Of a stretch of 57,621 nt of DNA, positions 9,001 to 16,810 are shown one piece after another. Source of the DNA: Cellulomonas triticagri (GTDB taxonomy: Bacteria; Actinomycetota; Actinomycetes; Actinomycetales; Cellulomonadaceae); the NCBI RefSeq assembly GCF_003696205.1, contig NZ_RFFI01000006.1:1-57621 (forward strand), read 5' to 3'. The position numbers were made by a program, and so were the translations under genes. Numbering within the stretch: position 1 is the first letter of the stretch; each line of letters opens with the position of its first letter. The notes under the pieces were generated by a model. That model was given only the letters and a program-made list of their open reading frames with translations. It searched no databases and was not told the DNA's origin.

Positions 9001-9173
9001 TGCCGCTGGGCGCGGAGGTCGAGTGCGACGCCGCGTCCGGGTCCCTGGCGACCACCGGTGGCGACCCGTCGGGCCCGCTCGGGTACGCCGCGGCGCTGCT
9101 GCTGTTCGGCGCCCTGCTGACGGCGGTGGGCTACCGCCGTCGCCGGTCGGCCGGCGCGGTCGCGCTGGCCTGA
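6009..9173 (+). CDS. htaA: Large LAXTG-anchored HtaA heme-binding surface protein
   Basis: 1054 residues. Signal peptide 1-36; domain A1 about 38-175; ten GTDP units plus GTEP (about 179-222); domains A2 and A3 (about 228-365 and 375-512), nearly identical; seven GGENP/GGEQP units (515-549); HtaA domain 551-717 and HtaA domain 838-1006, each starting with a Cys and the 'WGVR(E/D)SFR' motif; an Ig/IPT-like domain about 745-835 between them; sorting signal LATTG at 1013-1017, a hydrophobic helix and an Arg-rich tail. HtaA domains bind heme in corynebacteria, and LAXTG is the class E sortase signal, so this should be the wall-attached first heme receptor for HmuTUV. It lies 74 bp after the previous gene in the same operon. 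The A domain is not one I can name. Confidence 0.88.
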   Translation: MHRGTRTRAWRAVTSALVALVVGGASALAATPAVAAEGATLTVSQTTGLDPAGATITVTGENFNPNFTQGPYTAGFYAQIGWLAPTWRPSEGAASTARSNAYNVAVEDTTTGGAYVGWTIGEDGLADFTWTVTIDKAALDAVAIDGGQLAVFTVGGKGVVQAGNEKSVPIAFAAAEEPGTDPGTDPGTDPGTDPGTDPGTDPGTDPGTDPGTDPGTDPGTEPEPATPTLAVSQSTGLDPAGAQITVTGTNYDTSAVAQYPVPGAPAGFYAQIGWLAETWQPSQNAPSSARTNAYSRWVQDANDAAPYLKWSDNGDGTADFTWTVTIDKATLDAKALAGGTLAVFTTGAGGAVQAVNEHAVPLTFAAEPTTPSTPTLAVSQSTGLDPAGATITVTGTNYDTSAVAQYPVPGAPAGFYAQIGWLAETWQPSQNAPSSARTNAYSRWVQDANDAAPYLKWSDNGDGTADFTWTVTIDKATLDAKALAGGTLAVFTTGAGGAVQAVNEHAVPLTFATTGGENPGGENPGGENPGGENPGGENPGGEQPGGEQPTCVAITGGTFSWGVRESFRSYITSPIAAGTISTTGVTGTGPWTWSAGTGQVAKDGLATAVWSGGVRFTGHEGELDLTFASPEVRVTGATTASLIMSVTSGTAAPSRVEVATLDLSRGTSTSDATRITYAGVPATLTAAGSTAFAGFYAAGAPLDPITFSLPLGAATECGTPTTPTTPTVPTDPTTPTTPVDTTPVREVQGLSEQGSVVAGGELTLTAGGFGAGEGGIRLELHSDPVVLASGLTADAAGVLAVTFTIPASTPAGAHTLVLIGANQTLEFPITVTAAQPTCVARAVSGASFTWGVRDSFRTYVTGPIANGSISASGVSGSGPWTWSGGSGRYNTTAAAGATSWDGGVHFTGHSGQLDLTFSDPTVRVTSASSATLTMTVTSPSGSSRVALATLALSSGSASSGANQVSWSGVPATLTQAGATVFEGFYQAGAALDPVSFTLPLGAEVECDAASGSLATTGGDPSGPLGYAAALLLFGALLTAVGYRRRRSAGAVALA
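6543..6674 (+). repeat. Eleven 12-bp units coding GTDP/GTEP linker
   Basis: Ten GTDP units and one GTEP unit, 12 bases each (132 bp), with two codon variants alternating. It is a slippage-prone spacer between domains A1 and A2 of the heme surface protein. Confidence 0.9.
6702..7103 (+). repeat. 402-bp direct repeat, copy 1 (domain A2)
   Basis: Aligned with 7143-7544 at an offset of 441 bp. I count about seven differences in 402 bases, including at silent positions, so the duplication is recent or kept uniform by gene conversion. Confidence 0.9.
7143..7544 (+). repeat. 402-bp direct repeat, copy 2 (domain A3)
   Basis: Second copy of the unit at 6702-7103. Recombination between the copies would delete or add exactly 147 codons in frame. 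Confidence 0.9.
7551..7655 (+). repeat. Seven 15-bp units coding GGENP/GGEQP linker
   Basis: Five GGENP and two GGEQP units of 15 bases (105 bp) between domain A3 and the first HtaA domain. Confidence 0.9.
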
Positions 9174-9182
9174 GCACCACCT

Positions 9183-9227
9183 GAGCCCTGGGGGCGGCGC
9201 GGCTCCGGCCGCGTCGTCCCCAGGCTC
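9183..9227 (+). terminator. Hairpin terminator after the heme operon
   Basis: GAGCC at 9183 pairs with GGCTC ending at 9227. The interior TGGGG/CCCCA and CGCGG/CCGCG arms also pair, giving a long imperfect stem 10 bp after the stop codon. No U-tract, as is common in high-GC actinobacteria. Confidence 0.6.
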
Positions 9228-9315
9228 GGCGCACGATGTCGCGCGGGACCGCGCCGCGTGGCACCGTGAGCGCCACACCTCTCCTCACCTCCCCCCACTC
9301 GCACGAGGACGACGC

Positions 9316-11505
9316 ATGACCACGCCCCCCACCGGACGCCCCGATGGCGCGACCGGAGACCACCCCACCGGGCAGAGCACGATCCCGGGACCGGGTGCCA
9401 CGGCGGCGCCGGGTGCTCCCGGCCCGCGCGCTGGTCACCCTGGGGCGACCGGCCACGCCGGGCGTCCTGGTCACCCGGGGCCCGCGGGTCACCCCGGGGG
9501 TGGGGGTCATGCCGAGGGTGCGCGTCATCCCGGGGCGAAGGGGCACCCCGGCGGGTCCGGACACCCGGGAGGGCGCCCCGGCGGGTCCGCGCACCCCGGC
9601 GGTCGTCCCGGCCGCCCGGCGCACCCGGGCGCCGAGCCCGTGGGCCCGCCCGTCGTCCCGACGCCGCCCCTGCCGCGACGCGTCGCCCTGGTCCCCGCCG
9701 CCCTGACCTGGCTGGTCGCCGCGGGCACCACCACGGCCTACCTCGCGCTCGGCTCCGTGATCGACGCCGCGCGCACCGGCGACGGGGTCCCGCCGCTCGC
9801 CGTGCTCGCGCTCGTCGCGGGCGTCGTCGTGCTCGGTGCTGCCGCGTTCGCGGGCCCGCGCCTGAGCCTCGGCGCCGTCGGCCCGCGCGAGTCCGTGCGG
9901 CGCGACGTCCTGCTCGACCAGGTATTCCGCCTCGGCGTCGCGTTCCGGACCCAGGAGCGCTCCGGCCGGTTCGTCTCGACCGCCACCGACGGCGTCGAGC
10001 GCGCCTCCGGGTACGAGGCGACGTTCAAGTTCCCGATCATCGCCTCGATGACCGTCCCCGTCGTCGCGCTCGTCGCCCTCGGCGTGGCCGTGGACTGGGT
10101 GGTCGCCGGGTGGCTCGCGCTCGCGCTGCCCGCCATCCCGCTGCTGGTCGGCGGGTTCCAGAAGGCGTTCCGGGGCGTCTCGGTGCAGTACCGGATGACG
10201 TCGCGACGGTTCGCCGCGCAGTTCCTCGACGCGATCCAGGGGCTCCCGACGTCCACCGCGTTCGGGCGCGCGACCGCCAAGGGCGCCGAGCTCGCCCGCG
10301 GCGCCGAGCACCTGCGCCGCATGGTGATGAGCCTGCTCGCCCGCAACCAGCTCGTGCTGCTCGTCATCGACTCGTCGTTCTCGCTCGCCATGGTCACCGC
10401 CGCCGCGGGCCTCGCCGTCGTGCGGCTGCGTGACGGAGCGATCACGCCCGGGCAGGCCGTCGCGGTCGTCCTGGTGTCGACCGTGCTGCTGGAGCCCCTC
10501 GACCGGGTCGGCTCCTTCTTCTACGTCGGCATGGGCGGGCGCGCGTCCGTGCGGGAGATCGACGCCGTGCTCGCGCAGCACGCCGTGGCCGCCGACGCAC
10601 CGGGCGTCCGCGAGCCCGTGACCAGCACGTTCCACGTGGATCATCGCGAGCCCGCACCCGCCGCGCCCGGCGGTGCCGCGACACCCGAGGCGCTGGCGCT
10701 GGAGCACGTGTCGTTCGCCTACCCGGGCGGTCACCCGGTGCTGGGCGACGTGTCGTTCACCGTCCCGCTGGGCGGGCGCACCGCGCTCATCGGCCCCTCC
10801 GGCTCGGGCAAGAGCACCGTCGCGGCCCTGCTCCAGGCCCACCTGCGGCCCGGCTCCGGCGTCGTCCGGGTCGGCGGCCACGACGCCACCACCGTGCCCG
10901 TCGCGTGGGTCCGGGCGCAGACCGCCGTCGTCGCCCAGACGACCTACCTGTTCACCGGCACCCTCGCCGACAACCTGCGGCTCGCCGCCCCCGACGCCGA
11001 CGACGACCTGCTGTGGGACGTCCTCGCGCAGGCCAACCTCGCCGACGACGTCCGGGGCTTCCCCGACCGGCTGGCGACCCGGGTGGGGGAGCGGGGCCTG
11101 TCCCTGTCGGGCGGCCAGGCGCAGCGGCTCGCCGTCGCCCGGGCGCTGCTCAAGGACGCGCCCGTGCTGCTGCTGGACGAGCCCACCAGCCAGGTCGACG
11201 CCGCGTCCGAGCGGGCGCTCGTCGAGGCCCTCGACCGGGCGGGCGAGGGGCGGACCGTCGTCGTGGTCGCGCACCGGCTGAGCACCGTGCGCGGCGCCGA
11301 CGAGGTCCTCGTCCTCGCCGAGGGGCGCATCGTGGAGCAGGGCCCGCCCGACGCCCTGGGCAGCATCGACTCGTACTACGCCCGTGCCCTGGACCTCTCG
11401 ACCGTCGGAGCACCACCGCGTTCGCCGGCCGCACCGCCGTCGCCCGGCGCGGCCGGGACGACCGCGACCTCCGCCACGACCACCGAGCAGGAGGCCCGTC
11501 CGTGA
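9316..11505 (+). CDS. ABC exporter half (CydD-like) with collagen-like His-rich N-terminus
   Basis: 729 residues. Residues 1-120 are a Gly-Pro-His-rich, collagen-like region with about eleven His and repeated HPG motifs. The type IV exporter membrane domain follows (about 125-420, with 'SVIDAARTGDGVPPLAVLALV' and 'GLPTSTAFGRA'), then the ATPase: Walker A 'GPSGSGKST', signature 'LSGGQAQR', Walker B 'LLLDEPTSQVD'. It overlaps the next gene by 4 bp (GTGA); the two products should form a heterodimer of the CydDC/IrtAB kind. Position directly after the heme operon suggests export or detoxification of heme, or siderophore/thiol traffic. The His-rich head is not part of the family and could bind metal or heme. 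Confidence 0.8.
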   Translation: MTTPPTGRPDGATGDHPTGQSTIPGPGATAAPGAPGPRAGHPGATGHAGRPGHPGPAGHPGGGGHAEGARHPGAKGHPGGSGHPGGRPGGSAHPGGRPGRPAHPGAEPVGPPVVPTPPLPRRVALVPAALTWLVAAGTTTAYLALGSVIDAARTGDGVPPLAVLALVAGVVVLGAAAFAGPRLSLGAVGPRESVRRDVLLDQVFRLGVAFRTQERSGRFVSTATDGVERASGYEATFKFPIIASMTVPVVALVALGVAVDWVVAGWLALALPAIPLLVGGFQKAFRGVSVQYRMTSRRFAAQFLDAIQGLPTSTAFGRATAKGAELARGAEHLRRMVMSLLARNQLVLLVIDSSFSLAMVTAAAGLAVVRLRDGAITPGQAVAVVLVSTVLLEPLDRVGSFFYVGMGGRASVREIDAVLAQHAVAADAPGVREPVTSTFHVDHREPAPAAPGGAATPEALALEHVSFAYPGGHPVLGDVSFTVPLGGRTALIGPSGSGKSTVAALLQAHLRPGSGVVRVGGHDATTVPVAWVRAQTAVVAQTTYLFTGTLADNLRLAAPDADDDLLWDVLAQANLADDVRGFPDRLATRVGERGLSLSGGQAQRLAVARALLKDAPVLLLDEPTSQVDAASERALVEALDRAGEGRTVVVVAHRLSTVRGADEVLVLAEGRIVEQGPPDALGSIDSYYARALDLSTVGAPPRSPAAPPSPGAAGTTATSATTTEQEARP

Positions 11506-13319
11506 GCGCCCCCACCACCTCCGGCCCCACCGCGGCCCCCGCCGGAGCCGGACGTGCGGCCACGTCGAGCGGCCCCACCACCCCGGACGCACCGCTGAGC
11601 CGGGCCGCGATCTCGCGGCGGCTGATCCGGTTCGGCCGACCCGTGCTCGCGCCGCTCGTCGCGTCCCTGGTCTGCCGCGTGCTCGGGCAGCTGCTCGGCA
11701 TCGCCCTGCTCGGCATCGCGGCGGGCGGGGTCGCCCGCGTCGCCGAGGTCCCCGACCAGCCCGTCGCCGGGCTCGTCTGGACGCTGGTCGTGCTGTCGCT
11801 GGTCAAGGGCGTGCTGCGCTACCTGGAGCAGTTCACCGGGCACGCGGTGGCGTTCCGCGCGCTGGCGATGCTGCGCGTCGACTTCTACGACCGGCTCGCC
11901 CCGCAGTCACCCGCGGGCGTGCTGTCCCGCCGCACGGGCGACCTCGTCAACCGGGCGACCAAGGACGTCGACCGGGTCGAGGTGTTCTTCGCGCACACCC
12001 TGGTGCCCGCGGTCGCGGCGGTCGTCGTCCCCGTGGTCGTCCTGGTGTGGCTCGCGGTCGGCTCCGACCCCGTGCTCGCGCTCGTGCTGCTGCCGTTCCT
12101 GCTCGCCGTCGGCGCGCTCGTCCCCGGGTGGGGTCGCAACAGCGCCGGTGCGGCCGCCACCGAGGTCCGTGCGGCACGCGGGCGCATCGCCCAGCTCGTC
12201 ACCGAGTCGCTCCAGGGCGTGCGCGAGGTGCTCGCGTTCGGTGCCGCCGACCGTCGCCGCGCGGACGCGCGGGCCCTCGCCGAGGAGGTCGACGGCGGCC
12301 TCACCCGGCTCGGCGTGTGGACCGCCCGCCGTCGTGCCGCCAACGCCGTGCTCACCGTCGCGGCCGCCGCCACCGTCGCCCTGGTCGGCGCTGCCCGGGT
12401 GTCCTCCGGTGCGCTCGACTGGTCCGACTACGCCGTCGCCGTGGTCGTCTCGCTCGCCGTGTTCGTCCCCGTGCTCGCGGTCGAGGACGTCGCCCCCGAC
12501 CTGGAGCAGGCGTTCGCGTCCGCCCGCCGCATCTGGCGGATCACCGACGCCGCCCCCGCGACCACCTCGCCCGCGCAGCCCGTCGCAGTGCCCGACGGGC
12601 CGCTCGACCTGCGGTTCGAGGGCATCCGGTTCACCTACCCGGCGCCCGACCTCGACCCCGACGACCCCACCGCCGTGGCGCTCGCCGCGGCGGCCGGGGA
12701 CGTCGAGCGGCGTCCGGTCCTCGACGGGCTCGACCTGCACGTCCCCGCCGGGAGCACCACCGCCGTCGTGGGCGCGTCCGGCTCGGGCAAGTCCACCCTC
12801 GTCAACCTGCTGACCCGCGCCTGGGACCCCGACGGCGGCCGCGTGCTGCTCGGCGGTGTCGACGTGCGGGACCTCGCGCTGGACGACCTGCGCCGCCACG
12901 TCGCCGTCGTCTCGCAGAGCACCTACCTGTTCAACGACACCCTCGCGGCGAACCTCCGGCTCGCCGCCCCCGACGCCACCGACGAGCAGCTCGAGGAGGC
13001 GTGCCGCCGCGCCGCCCTGCACGACGCGATCACCGCCATGCCCGACGGGTACGCCACGCGCGTCGGGGAGATGGGGGAGCGGCTGTCGGGCGGTCAGCGC
13101 CAGCGCGTCGCCATCGCCCGGGCCCTGCTCCTGGACGCCCCGGTGCTCGTGCTGGACGAGGCGACCAGCCAGCTCGACGTCCAGACCGAGGCAGAGATCC
13201 AGGACGCGCTCGCCGAGGCCGCGCGCGGCCGCACCGTGCTCGTCATCGCGCACCGCCCCGGCGCGGTCCGCACCGCCGACCGCGTCGTCCGCCTCGACAC
13301 CCTCACAACCCCCGCCTGA
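11502..13319 (+). CDS. ABC exporter half (CydC-like), partner of the preceding gene
   Basis: 605 residues from a GTG overlapping the previous stop. The membrane domain spans about 35-330 ('LIRFGRPVLAPLVASLVCRVLGQLLGIALLGIA', 'RTGDLVNRATKDVDRVEVFFAHTLVP' as coupling region), with ATPase motifs Walker A 'GASGSGKST', signature 'LSGGQRQR' and Walker B 'LVLDEATSQLD'. Both halves carry a complete catalytic Glu after Walker B, so both ATP sites look functional. Compared with CydC of E. coli the architecture is standard, but cytochrome bd genes are not nearby. The heme-locus context favours a role in heme or siderophore handling. It converges on trmB. Confidence 0.8.
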   Translation: MSAPTTSGPTAAPAGAGRAATSSGPTTPDAPLSRAAISRRLIRFGRPVLAPLVASLVCRVLGQLLGIALLGIAAGGVARVAEVPDQPVAGLVWTLVVLSLVKGVLRYLEQFTGHAVAFRALAMLRVDFYDRLAPQSPAGVLSRRTGDLVNRATKDVDRVEVFFAHTLVPAVAAVVVPVVVLVWLAVGSDPVLALVLLPFLLAVGALVPGWGRNSAGAAATEVRAARGRIAQLVTESLQGVREVLAFGAADRRRADARALAEEVDGGLTRLGVWTARRRAANAVLTVAAAATVALVGAARVSSGALDWSDYAVAVVVSLAVFVPVLAVEDVAPDLEQAFASARRIWRITDAAPATTSPAQPVAVPDGPLDLRFEGIRFTYPAPDLDPDDPTAVALAAAAGDVERRPVLDGLDLHVPAGSTTAVVGASGSGKSTLVNLLTRAWDPDGGRVLLGGVDVRDLALDDLRRHVAVVSQSTYLFNDTLAANLRLAAPDATDEQLEEACRRAALHDAITAMPDGYATRVGEMGERLSGGQRQRVAIARALLLDAPVLVLDEATSQLDVQTEAEIQDALAEAARGRTVLVIAHRPGAVRTADRVVRLDTLTTPA

Positions 13320-13400
13320 CCCCGCACGCCCCGGCCACCCGCCCGGCCGGGCCCACCGTCTCGATGCGTCGGCGGCAGCCCTGGCGCGCGGGAGGCGGGG

Positions 13401-14153
13401 TCAGCGGGTGCGGGTGGCGATGACGTCGTGGGACGGGCGGCCGGCGTCGAGGCCGCGCTGCTCGAACTTCGTCACCGGCCGGTGCGCCGGGCGCGGGGCG
13501 TAGCCCTCGTGCGGGTTCGTGAGGCCGGGGTCCGCGGCGACGACCTCGAGCATCTGCTCCGCGTACGGCGCCCAGTCGGTCGCGCAGTGCAGGGTCCCGC
13601 CGAGCCGCAGGCGCGAGCGCAGCAGCGCGACGTGCGCCGGGGCGATGATCCGCCGCTTGTGGTGCCGGGCCTTGGGCCAGGGGTCCGGGAAGTACACGTG
13701 CACCGCGTCCAGCGACGACTCGGCGACGAGCCGGCGGACCAGGTCGAGCGCGTCCCCGTGCGCGACGCGGACGTTCGTCAGCCCGGCGTCGTCCACCAGC
13801 GCGAGGAGGTTGGCGATGCCGGGGAGGTGCGCCTCGACCGCCAGGTAGTCGCGCCCGGGGTCGGCGGCCGCCATCGTGGCCGTCGCGTCGCCCATGCCGG
13901 AGCCGATCTCCAGGACCACCGGCGCCGTGCGGCCGAACAGCGCGACCGTGTCGAGCAGTCCGTCGGGGGTGGTGGGCGGCAGGCCGAGGTCGGGGTCGTG
14001 CACCGAGAACCCGAGGCGCGGGAACAGGTCGGTGAGCGCCGTGGTCCGGCGTTCACCGAGTGCCGCCCGTCGGGGGTGGAACGTCCGGATCGGCTCGCCC
14101 TCGGCGTTCGGCGCGTGCCGGAACGCGTCGGCGGGCGTGAGGTCGGCGGGCAC
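13401..14153 (-). CDS. trmB: tRNA (guanine-N7-)-methyltransferase
   Basis: 250 residues. Shows the TrmB signatures: N-terminal 'IRTFHPRRAALGERRTTAL', SAM-binding 'VVLEIGSGMGDATATMA', 'YLAVEAHLPGIANLL', the substrate motif 'VHVYFPDPWPKARHHKRRII' and the C-terminal 'VTKFEQRGL'. It methylates G46 in the variable loop of tRNAs using S-adenosylmethionine. The start is the GTG at 14153, six bases after a TACCCT -10 box; the frame is open further upstream but no other start has such support. The VOC gene lies 32 bp upstream in the same direction, though trmB has its own promoter. Confidence 0.92.
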   Translation of the reverse strand: MPADLTPADAFRHAPNAEGEPIRTFHPRRAALGERRTTALTDLFPRLGFSVHDPDLGLPPTTPDGLLDTVALFGRTAPVVLEIGSGMGDATATMAAADPGRDYLAVEAHLPGIANLLALVDDAGLTNVRVAHGDALDLVRRLVAESSLDAVHVYFPDPWPKARHHKRRIIAPAHVALLRSRLRLGGTLHCATDWAPYAEQMLEVVAADPGLTNPHEGYAPRPAHRPVTKFEQRGLDAGRPSHDVIATRTR

Positions 14154-14159
14154 CCGTCG

Positions 14160-14165
14160 AGGGTA
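14160..14165 (-). promoter_or_regulatory. -10 box for trmB (leaderless)
   Basis: TACCCT on the minus strand, six bases before the GTG at 14153. Confidence 0.45.
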
Positions 14166-14185
14166 GTCGCCGGGTGGGGGCCGCC

Positions 14186-14971
14186 TCAGCCGGCGGTCGC
14201 GGCGGCCGCGCCGTCCTCCGTGACGGGTCCCATCACCCAGAACCGCTCGCCGAACGGCCCGGTGATCCCGGCGAGCCGCCCGTAGGGCGAGTCCTCGGGG
14301 TCGAGGTGCAGGGTCGCGCCGAGGTCCTGGGCGCGCGCGACGACGGCGTCGGTGTCCGCCACGGCGAGGTAGAGCGCCCACTCGGGCCGCTCGGAGCCGC
14401 CGCCGATCCCGGCGACGGGCTCCTCGCCGCGCACGAGCGTGGTGTAGTCGAAGCCGGGGGCGCTGATGTCCTGCAGGTCGAGGCCGAACAGCGCCGGGTA
14501 GAACTCGCGGGCCGCGGACGGCCGGTCGGACATGTGCTCGGACCAGGCGAGCGACCCGTGCTCGTCGACGACCTCGGCGCCGATGGAGGTGCCCGCCTGC
14601 CAGAGCGCGACGACGGCACCGGCGGGGTCGCGCAGGACGGCCATCGCCCCGGCGTCCATGACGTCCATCGGTCCGGCGAGCAGGTGCGCCCCGGCGGCGA
14701 CGGCGCGCTGGGCGGTCGCGGTGGCGTCGGCGGCGGCGAGGAAGGTCAGCCACTGCACCGGGGCGTCGGGGTCGGGGCGGTACCCGTTGAGGGCGACGGC
14801 GGGGCGGCCCTCCACGAGGGCCTGGCTGTAGAACCCGGTCTCGGCCGGACCGATCTGCCAGTCCCAGCCGAACAGGGCGCCGTAGAACCGGCGGGCGGCG
14901 TCGAGGTCCGGGACGGAGAGCTCGGCCCAGCAGGGGGTGCCGTCTGGCTGGGGCGTGGTGCGCGTGGACAT
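14186..14971 (-). CDS. Two-domain VOC (glyoxalase/bleomycin-resistance) family protein
   Basis: 261 residues made of two tandem vicinal-oxygen-chelate domains (about 10-130 and 140-252). Each opens with the typical 'W.EL.VPDLDAARRFYGALFGW' or 'SAAREFYPALFGLDLQDI' and ends with an 'RDPAGAVVALWQ' or 'ITGPFGERFWVM' strand. This pattern is common in actinobacterial proteins annotated as hydroxylases or glyoxalase-like without known substrate. Metal ligands cannot be assigned with certainty. The start ATG at 14971 has a GGAG ribosome-binding site nine bases upstream. The substrate is unknown. Confidence 0.8.
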   Translation of the reverse strand: MSTRTTPQPDGTPCWAELSVPDLDAARRFYGALFGWDWQIGPAETGFYSQALVEGRPAVALNGYRPDPDAPVQWLTFLAAADATATAQRAVAAGAHLLAGPMDVMDAGAMAVLRDPAGAVVALWQAGTSIGAEVVDEHGSLAWSEHMSDRPSAAREFYPALFGLDLQDISAPGFDYTTLVRGEEPVAGIGGGSERPEWALYLAVADTDAVVARAQDLGATLHLDPEDSPYGRLAGITGPFGERFWVMGPVTEDGAAAATAG

Positions 14972-15308
14972 CCGGTGCTCCTGCGGTCGTCGGGCGCGCT
15001 GGACGCGGTCGTCCGCGCGTGCGCCCACCCAACCACCGCGCACCGACACCCACCACCCCCGCGCGCGCCGGGCGGGCAGAGGCATCGCCCCCGGTCCTCG
15101 TCCCGCCCCCTCGTGCACGGTGGGGCGGTACGGGGACCGGGGGAGAGGGCGCGCCCCGGGCCGGGACACCGGCGGGCGGTGTGCCCCGCGCCAGCGGGCC
15201 CACGCCCACCACGCCCGGCGCCCCGGCGCACGACAGAGGGGGCGCCCCGGTGGTGCGGCGCCCCCTCCGCGCGCCGTCCCGCCGGGACGCCCCCGTCCCT
15301 GGCCGCCG
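14972..15308. other. 337-bp intergenic region
   Basis: Very GC-rich DNA between the VOC gene and the ugd stop codon. It holds a strong hairpin (15236-15267) and presumably the VOC promoter. I see no convincing small gene in it. Confidence 0.5.
15236..15267 (-). terminator. Terminator of the polysaccharide operon
   Basis: Perfect 11-bp stem (GAGGGGGCGCC with GGCGCCCCCTC) and 10-base loop, 42 bp beyond the ugd stop. Confidence 0.7.
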
Positions 15309-16742
15309 TCAGGCGGCGGGTCGACCCAGGCCGGCGAACTCCCAGCCGGCGGCGCGCCACCGCGCGGGGTCGAGCTTGCCGCGCGCGTCCACGACGCGCG
15401 GGCTGCTGGTCAGCGGCGCGAGCTTCTCGGCGTCGGCCTTGGCGAACTCGTCCCACTCGGTGAGGACGAGCACGACGTCGGTGCCCTCGACGGCCTCCTG
15501 GATGGAGGTCGCGTAGGACAGGGTCGGGAAGGACCGGCGGGCGGTGTCGCCGGCCTCGGGGTCGAAGACGGTGACCTGCGCGCCGCGCAGGTGCAGGGCC
15601 GCCGCGACGTTCAGGGCGGGCGAGTCGCGGACGTCGTCGGTGTCGGGCTTGAACGCCGCGCCGAGGACGCCGATGCGGTGGTTCAGCACGGACCCGCCGC
15701 ACGCCTCGACCGCCATGTCCAGCACGCGCTCGCGCTGGCCCATGTTGATCTCGTCGACCTGCTGCAGCAGCGCGGACGCCCGGTAGGCGCCGAGCTCGTT
15801 GGCGCGGTGCATGAGGGCGCGGATGTCCTTGGGCAGGCAGCCGCCGCCGAAGCCGAGGCCCGCGTTGAGGAACTGCCGCCCGATGCGGACGTCGTGGCCC
15901 AGGGCGTCGGCGAGGACGGTGACGTCGGCCCCGGCGGCCTCGCACACGGTGGAGATCGCGTTGATGAACGAGATCTTGGTGGCGAGGAACGCGTTGGCGC
16001 TGACCTTGACGAGCTCGGCGGTCGGCAGGTCGGTGACGACCACGGGGGTGCCCTCGGCGATCGGACCGGCGTAGACCTCACGCAGCGTGGCCTCGGCCTG
16101 CGCCGACGTGCCGCCCAGGACGATGCGGTCCGGGTGCAGGGTGTCGTCCACGGCCTTTCCCTCGCGCAGGAACTCCGGGTTCCACACCAGCTCGGCCTTG
16201 CGGCCCGCGGGCAGCTCGGCGGCGATGACCTCGCGCAGCCGCGCGGCGGTGCCGACCGGGACGGTGGACTTGCCGACGATCAGCGCGTCCTTGGTGAGGT
16301 TGCGGGCGATGGTGGTCGCCGCGGACTCCACGTAGGAGAGGTTGGCGGCGTGGCTGGTCTTCATCTGCGGGGTGCCGACGCAGATGAAGTGCACGTCGCC
16401 CCACGCCGCGGCGGCGGCCAGGTCGGACGTGAAGGTGAGGCGGCCGGTGGCGAGGTGCTTCTCGAGCAGCGGGTCCAGTCCGGGCTCGAAGAACGGCACC
16501 TTGCCCGCGGCGAGGGCGTCGACCTTGCCCTGGTCGGTGTCGGCGCCCATGACCTCGAAGCCGAGCTCCGCCATGGCGACGGCGTGGGTGGCGCCGAGGT
16601 ACCCGGTGCCGAACACGCTGATCTTGATCGGGCCGGACGAGCCGGGCCCGGAGCCCTCGGTGTCGGGCTCGTCGTAGGGCAGGCCGGTCGCGGCCAGGTC
16701 CTCGGCGGACAGGGTGGCGGCGGCGAGCGAGGCGTCGTTCAT
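15309..16742 (-). CDS. ugd: UDP-glucose 6-dehydrogenase
   Basis: 477 residues. It oxidises UDP-glucose to UDP-glucuronate with two NAD+. Visible features: Rossmann motif 'ISVFGTGYLGATHAVAMAELG' from about residue 40, 'KSTVPVGT', 'WNPEFLREGKAVDDTLHPDRIV', the catalytic Cys302 in 'GFGGGCLPKD', and the second nucleotide-binding domain with 'GAAFKPDTDDVRDSPALNV'. A 35-residue disordered N-terminal extension precedes the usual start. The ATG at 16742 has GAGGAG upstream. It is the last gene of the GT2-GH26-ugd run, 68 bp after the GH26 gene, and presumably supplies UDP-GlcA to the synthase. Confidence 0.93.
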   Translation of the reverse strand: MNDASLAAATLSAEDLAATGLPYDEPDTEGSGPGSSGPIKISVFGTGYLGATHAVAMAELGFEVMGADTDQGKVDALAAGKVPFFEPGLDPLLEKHLATGRLTFTSDLAAAAAWGDVHFICVGTPQMKTSHAANLSYVESAATTIARNLTKDALIVGKSTVPVGTAARLREVIAAELPAGRKAELVWNPEFLREGKAVDDTLHPDRIVLGGTSAQAEATLREVYAGPIAEGTPVVVTDLPTAELVKVSANAFLATKISFINAISTVCEAAGADVTVLADALGHDVRIGRQFLNAGLGFGGGCLPKDIRALMHRANELGAYRASALLQQVDEINMGQRERVLDMAVEACGGSVLNHRIGVLGAAFKPDTDDVRDSPALNVAAALHLRGAQVTVFDPEAGDTARRSFPTLSYATSIQEAVEGTDVVLVLTEWDEFAKADAEKLAPLTSSPRVVDARGKLDPARWRAAGWEFAGLGRPAA

Positions 16743-16810
16743 CGGGGTGCTCCTCACGGTGGGGCGCTGCGGGCGGCTGATGCGGCTGGTGGACCGGGCG
16801 GTGCGGCGGG

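Noticed and set aside
5418..9278. Long minus-strand open frame opposite the heme surface-protein genes
   Set aside because: Antisense shadow of a repetitive gene; the predicted protein is Arg-rich low complexity, with no start signal or domain.
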